From an uncultured Archangium sp. (lineage in GTDB: Bacteria; Myxococcota; Myxococcia; Myxococcales; Myxococcaceae): a DNA stretch of 7,036 nucleotides. Made by a program: the position numbers and the translations under genes. Position 1 is the stretch's first letter; every line of letters starts with the position of its first letter. The DNA is taken from NCBI GenBank assembly GCA_946479335.1, contig CAMLFP010000298.1, positions 1 through 7,036 on the forward strand. Direction: 5' to 3'. The notes under the pieces are model-generated. The model had not been told where the DNA came from, made no database searches, and was given only the letters and a program-made list of their open reading frames with translations. Shown here in pieces: positions 6,461-7,036 of the stretch.

Positions 6461-7036
6461 ACACGCTGACGCTGACCGGCATCCACAAGAGCTTCGGGTC
6501 AGCGACCATCTTGAAGGGCCTGTCGCTCGAGCTGCCGCTCCACGGCATCACCTTCATCGTCGGCCAGTCGGGGAGCGGTAAGTCGGTGCTGTGCCGGCTC
6601 GCGGTGGGGCTGCTCAAGCCCGACGCCGGCGAAGTGCACCTCTTCGGTGAGCGCGTCGACACGCTGCCGGAGCGCCGCCTCGCGAAGCTGCGCGCGCGCG
6701 CGCCGTACCTCGTGCAGGGCCCGGCGCTGCTCGACTGGCTCACCCTGCGCGACAACGTGGCGATGACCGACCCGCCGTCGAAGCACGACGGCCGCGCCGA
6801 CGCCGCGCTGGAGCGGCTGGGGTTGCAGGCCTTCGCGCAGCGCCGCCCGCCGGAGGTGGGCCCCGGTATCCGCAAGCGCGCCGCCATCGCCCGCGCGCTG
6901 GTGCTGGGCCCGGAGGTGCTGCTGCTCGATGAACCCACCACCGGGTTGGACCGCGAGGCCGCGGGGCAGGTGAACGAGGCGTCCGGGCCAGCGCCGAAGG
7001 CAAGGAAGGCGTCCAGTCCTTCCTGCACAAGCGCTC
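6445..7036 (+). CDS. ABC transporter ATPase (NBD2), partial, with degenerate signature motif
   Basis: The frame opens at ATG 6445 (or GTG 6448), overlaps the lipoprotein end by 16 bases and runs off the window. Residues 1-178 are a clear ABC ATPase: the strand TLTGIHKSFG, canonical Walker A GQSGSGKS at 40-47, Q-loop Gln91 in YLVQGPALLDWLTL, and Walker B VLLLDEP at 158-164 with catalytic Glu163, followed by D-loop GLD at 167-169. The signature, normally LSGGMxKR, reads VGPGIRKR at 138-145, losing the Ser-Gly-Gly core. This defect is complementary to that of NBD1 (2205-2855): signature and Walker B fall at the same residue numbers in both. After residue ~178 (6978) the frame reads APKARKASSPSCTSA, unlike any ATPase, and the H-loop is not reached. 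The gene is therefore truncated or joined to foreign sequence. No clear ribosome site is seen; translation may be coupled to the lipoprotein. Confidence 0.88.
   Translation, partial: MVQALNTLTLTGIHKSFGSATILKGLSLELPLHGITFIVGQSGSGKSVLCRLAVGLLKPDAGEVHLFGERVDTLPERRLAKLRARAPYLVQGPALLDWLTLRDNVAMTDPPSKHDGRADAALERLGLQAFAQRRPPEVGPGIRKRAAIARALVLGPEVLLLDEPTTGLDREAAGQVNEASGPAPKARKASSPSCTSA
6978..7036 (+). pseudogene. Fragment resembling the C-terminus of an enoyl-CoA hydratase (crotonase), out of frame with NBD2
   Basis: Read from 6978 in a frame different from the ATPase, the last bases give GVRASAEGKEGVQSFLHKRS. This has the pattern of crotonase C-termini: Ser, then EGKEGV, then a Phe-Leu-x-Lys-Arg ending that is usually followed by Pro-x-Phe. 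In crotonases this segment is the final helix. No start, active-site loop or upstream crotonase sequence is present. It is either the remnant of a rearrangement or a misjoined end of the assembly. The identification rests on about 20 residues and is moderate only. Confidence 0.5.

Overview
The window is very GC-rich, with strong G/C preference at third codon positions and tightly packed genes, all on the + strand. It also holds a lipoprotein of a style common in Myxococcota: a Cys-rich N-terminus, a long Gly/Ser/Thr linker, repeated 'DAG' triplets and a MopE-like Asp/Cys motif. Together these suggest a myxobacterium or close relative. This is judged from composition and protein style, since no marker gene is present.

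Positions 1-463 hold two small coupled genes. The first is a lysine-rich protein with five KKKP hexapeptide repeats, into which a dispersed hairpin repeat is inserted in frame. It overlaps by ATGA a YjdI-type divergent 4Fe-4S protein. From 503 to 4377 runs a compact set: a UbiB/AarF (ABC1) kinase-like membrane protein, a short MlaF-like ABC ATPase (NBD1), and two different MlaE-family permeases joined by 4-base ATGA overlaps. A spacer with a small hairpin (4378-4474) leads to a 661-residue secreted lipoprotein (4475-6460). Its last 16 bases overlap the start of a second ABC ATPase (NBD2, from 6445), which runs to the window edge.

The most interesting reading is that NBD1, the two permeases and NBD2 form one asymmetric heteromeric lipid transporter of the MlaFE/Mce type. 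NBD1 has a good LSGGM signature, but Asp replaces the catalytic Glu after Walker B and the switch His is missing. NBD2 has canonical Walker A and B motifs, but its signature is broken (VGPGI). In a head-to-tail NBD dimer, all of these defects fall in the same composite site, leaving one intact site. This is the arrangement known from asymmetric heterodimeric ABC exporters, and I do not know of it in MlaFE-type systems. The adjacent UbiB-like kinase and the lipoprotein placed between transporter genes are candidate partners. No MCE/MlaD substrate-binding gene is visible here.

The last ~58 bases do not look like an ABC ATPase. Read in another frame they resemble the C-terminus of an enoyl-CoA hydratase, so NBD2 is either truncated by a rearrangement or the end of this sequence is an assembly join. 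No tRNA, rRNA, CRISPR array, transposase or clear promoter was seen.
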